A stretch of 64,000 bases of DNA, from positions 1-64,000 of the forward strand of contig JAYMSP010000040.1 in the NCBI GenBank assembly GCA_036897095.1, in the 5' to 3' direction. The position numbers and the translations under genes were made by a program. Source of the stretch: Plantago elongata. Lineage: Eukaryota; Streptophyta; Magnoliopsida; Lamiales; Plantaginaceae. Positions 60,384 through 64,000 of this stretch are shown piece after piece (the stretch's first letter is position 1; each line of letters begins with the position of its first letter). The notes under the pieces are model-generated. The model saw only the letters and a program-made list of their open reading frames with translations. It did not search any database and was not told where the DNA came from.

Positions 60384-60669
60384 GTTTAGGTAGTGTATAG
60401 ACAAAATAAGAGGTGTGTGTTGCAGTGTTGGTGTGAGTGCATAAGAGACTAAGAGTATATTGCACTTGGTATCTTCATGGGTGACTTGTTCTCTATGCTT
60501 GTGTGCATCGATGTTCAATTTGTATGCATCAATGGCTTCTTCTTCTTTTATATATTTATGGTATCTCTGACTTGAAGCTATCCTTGGTAATTCGATTTTA
60601 GTTTTCATATAGAATGTCTAACGTTTCATGTTTTGTAAGCTACACCACATTTGTTCGTTGATGTATATG

Positions 60670-61015
60670 CAAAATGTTTAATGATTAACGTAAATGTATA
60701 ATGCATTTTAGTTTGTAATTTTCTAAAATATTTATAAAACATTGAACATTTTGATGAAATAACAAGAAATTTTTTCCATGTACTTTATTTCTTCCGAGAG
60801 TACATTTCGATCTCTATTTAGATGAAAAAACAATAAATTACAAACTAGGTACATCTAAATGAAAAAACAATAAAATACATGAGATATGTTCAATGGTTAG
60901 CCAAACAAAAATGTTTAATGTGAATGTATACTGCATTTAAGTTTGTACTTTTTTAAAATATTAGTAAAACATTGAACATTTAGATGAAAAAACAAGAAAT
61001 ATTTTTCATGAAACA
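60670..61015. repeat. Spaced direct repeat of about 110 bp
   Basis: AAAATGTTTAATG at 60670 and at 60907 begins two copies sharing GTAAAACATTGAACATTT-like, GATGAAAWAACAAGAAAT and TTTTYCATG blocks in the same order, about 237 bases apart. The sequence between also contains GATGAAAAAACAATAAA twice. Confidence 0.7.
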
Positions 61016-61173
61016 TGACATCATATTAAAAATATAATTTTGCTTAAAACATTGACATTTTTCTAATGAACTATTAAATATTTATAAATGGAATATGAAC
61101 AAGTATGTCTAATTTTGATTTGAATGTTTAAGACATCGGTATAGAATGTTTAGTGTAAGTTGGACATGATAAC

Positions 61174-61413
61174 TTACTTCCTCAGTTCCTCTGAATGTGA
61201 TATAACTTTTCATTTTTCGACGTCCATCAAAGTGATATAAATTTTTATTTATGACAATAATCTCTACAATATAATTTATTTTTAATCAAACATTATTACG
61301 ACCACGTATATGTTTTCCACTAAATTAATATTTCAAACTCATTTTAGATCACATATTATTTTTAAATAGATGTATAAATAAATTATATTATTTTTAGAGG
61401 GACGAATGGAATA
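61174..61413. mobile_element. Stowaway-like MITE, decayed
   Basis: The left end TACTTCCTCAGTTCCTCTGA and right end (reverse complement) TATTCCATTCGTCCCTCTAA are alike and carry TA at both limits; about 240 bp, AT-rich, non-coding. Confidence 0.65.
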
Positions 61414-64000
61414 TTTACGGAGTATATCTCAATCACAACTATGCCACTTTCTTTGTAAGATGTTCCATAAAACTATACTACTTATGTTATCAAAAAAGCA
61501 AATCACTCCATATACAGGTACACACCCTATAATTAATCATTACTGCTACTTTATACTAAAAATGATACTTTTTAAAACTATGTGTTCAAATATATATGTA
61601 CGGTTATCCGGTACAAAGGGAGAATAATTTAAATTTTTGCAACATATTCATGTATTGTAATAATTTCTTCGGAGAGTACATAACTAGGTACATATATATT
61701 AAGTCATTCCATTATTACACGCTAGTACGTATATTCATATACTTTGGAAATGCATTTATTATGTAGTGGTTAAACATGATTTTAACTGAGAAATTTGTGG
61801 GTGGAGATGAATTAGATCAAATTGAGTAATTAAATCTCACAATATTGTTTGATTATATTTGAGATGATTTAATATGATAACTTACCAATATTATTCATTA
61901 TTAAGTCAATTCGTCATCATTCACGCCCACAAAGTAAGTATACTATTTAATCGTGTAATCATACGTTCATATAAATTTAGTATCTTATTAAATCAGCTAC
62001 CTATGCAAACAATTAATGTATCCTATATATTGATATAATTTTAGAATTCTATTAAATCAACTATCCATACATTTATACAACATTAAATATCTTATTAAAT
62101 ATCATTAATTTGTACAATTTATGTATTTTATTAAATCAACTAGTATTTAATATTTATACAAATTTAGTAACTCATCAAATCATTTATCCGTTTAAATAAT
62201 TTTGGTAAAATGGTTAAATCGGTATCCAATCCAAATTTTGCAAATCGGAGGATAATGAATTGAAATTGGAGTATGGATTATTATAAGTTACAAATTATAT
62301 GACCAAACATAATCTTCCCCTGTCCAATCTCAAACCATTTGATTTCCATCTTCAGTAACCGAACCCCATTTTGCTAGATTCTTTTATGCAGCATTGTTTG
62401 AAGGTAAGGATTTTATTTCAGATTTTTTTTGTTTCAGCATTTAAAAGTTGTATGATCAAATTTTGATAGTTCAAATTGAAGTTTATATTGTTACGTTGAA
62501 TTGGCTTGCATATAGTAGAAATGAGATAATTATTTACTCTTATTATCTACATTATGTTATTTATGTACTACTTTAAAGCCGTTGTTGTCGTTGTTTAAAT
62601 TCATTAATAATTCTTTTCGTATTTATATATTGTATACATATTGGTAATAAGATATACTAATATACAAATGAGCGGAGAAAATAAATAAATAAGAAAGTGC
62701 TCTTATTTTTCTTATTCTAGAGTGTTTTGCAAACTTGTTTCAAAAGGTTGTTACCTGACATATTGAACGTATAATCTGATACATGTACTATAATCTTACT
62801 TAGATCTTTAATGTTCAAAATGTATATGTAAAGAGATACAATGATTTATTTACGTCATTTAAAGAAATACTTATCAACCATATAAATTAACATATGATTT
62901 CTCTGATTTAGCTATATTCCATCAATCTCGTTATGAAATGGCATATATTTTTATAAAGTGGGAACATAAATGGATACGGGTTGTAAATAAAGTATGAGTA
63001 AAAACTAAAAATTGAAAGTATGTGATGATTCCTGTAATATTGATAATGAGATGATATTCTTTTATATCTTTTTTCCTTAGAACAAGGAGATCATTTTCTT
63101 TAACCATTTAGAAATACGAGTTACATCATTATCATTTTGTCAAGTACTCACATAAGTGGAGTAGTTTAAGATGGGGATGAATAAAATTCCTCGTCAATCA
63201 TCTTATGTGTTTATAGATTTAGATTGTCTTATCATCGGTTGTATTTTCGATTATATATTATCTCAAGATTATTTTGTTAAACATAAACTTTCTGAACTTT
63301 CTGATCTAAATGATAAGTTAAATCAAATATCAATAACTAGTTACCTTATTTTAAATAATTTATCAAGTGACTTATTTAATGAATTAACCATTCAAATGAT
63401 ATCCTATTAAATCAACTACACATTCAATTTTTTTAAGGTGTCCTGCATACTGAATCAACTAACAACTTACACAATTTAATGACCCCTAACATATTCATAC
63501 ATTGATTATTCTAATAAATAAGCTATCAATTTATATACAATATTAAATATGATATATTATTAAGGATAAGTCTCATGTATCTTATTGAATTAAAAATAGA
63601 AAGACAAACATTATAATTATATCCAAAAATATTACAAATATTTTCTAAAAATACCATCGTTATAAATATTTATTGCAAAACAACTAAAATATATAATATT
63701 ATTATCTTATAAAATATTGTTCACATTGTTTGAAATGTTATACTTATCATAAAACATAAGTCGGTTCATCAGATTTCTCACTAATACTTTTTCATTTCAA
63801 GATTTTGTGTTAAATAAATATGCTTTTTTTTTTCTTCTGAGAATCGAAATTTCATTCATAGATCATGCGGATAAAATAAATATGCTTCAAGTATTTTAAA
63901 GTTACATATTTTAGCAACGACATACTAAGGAGATAATTAGTTACTAGAATACTCTACTACTAAGGGTAAGCCTTTTACAGATACCCTTTACCTTGTTAGT
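61414..64000. other. AT-rich intergenic DNA with diffuse ATTAAATCAACTA repeats
   Basis: No gene recognised. TATTAAATCARCTA-like words recur at about 61987, 62050, 62128 and 63402, often followed by CATACATTTATACAA-like words, giving a loose repeat texture. Confidence 0.5.

Overview
This is a plant nuclear chromosome segment from a eudicot. Evidence: multi-exon genes with GT-AG introns, plant-only families (an MFT-type PEBP gene, a laccase, an R1-type CC-NB-LRR, a plastid-targeted RlmH homologue), AT-rich intergenic DNA, and plant transposable elements (Stowaway and Tourist MITEs, a Mutator-like element, a hAT-type element, tRNA-derived SINEs, an L1-type LINE). The N-terminus of the NLR resembles the R1/late-blight class that is expanded in asterids, perhaps Lamiales; that placement is inference. 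No prokaryotic operon, CRISPR array or organellar insert was seen.

Layout. 0.8-1.3 kb: a possible two-exon gene for a small acidic protein, followed by an inverted copy of its acidic tract. 2.7-15.2 kb: three minus-strand genes, RACK1 (2 exons), the SNAPC4/MYB4R1-type four-and-a-half-repeat MYB protein (9 exons) and a GH1 beta-glucosidase (11 exons), with a complete-looking hAT-type element between the last two. 17.3-17.9 kb: an intronless plus-strand RlmH homologue convergent with AIP1 (WD40 actin-interacting protein 1, minus strand, 6 exons, 18.6-24.5 kb). 25.7-26.2 kb: a small probable plastid membrane protein (plus). 27.2-30.2 kb: MFT (minus, 4 exons, canonical 62- and 41-nt middle exons), with a 2-kb last intron full of small elements. 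32.3-35.6 kb: a five-exon secreted laccase (minus). 36-38 kb: a long foldback element split by a SINE, and a Stowaway nested in another Stowaway. 39.4-42.7 kb: a ten-exon DUF1295 / steroid 5-alpha-reductase-like membrane protein (plus). 44.4-48.7 kb: a degenerate LINE with an internal inversion. 49.3-51.9 kb: an intronless CC-NB-LRR gene. 54.5-55.8 kb: an intronless ALP1-like gene derived from a Harbinger transposase. 58.5-58.8 kb: a histone H3 pseudogene touching a MITE. 59.4-60.4 kb: a non-autonomous Mutator-like element with a perfect 9-bp duplication. The rest to 64 kb is AT-rich, with a Stowaway and diffuse repeats.

The genes do not form a pathway cluster; they look like ordinary, independently regulated neighbours. 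For all multi-exon genes the exon limits given were read from GT/AG signals and checked for an unbroken frame by adding exon lengths. I found no convincing undescribed system. The most interesting structures are transposon architecture (nested and foldback elements, target-site duplications), the rearranged LINE, the domesticated transposase that lacks its first catalytic Asp, and the seed/ABA-type motif set upstream of MFT.
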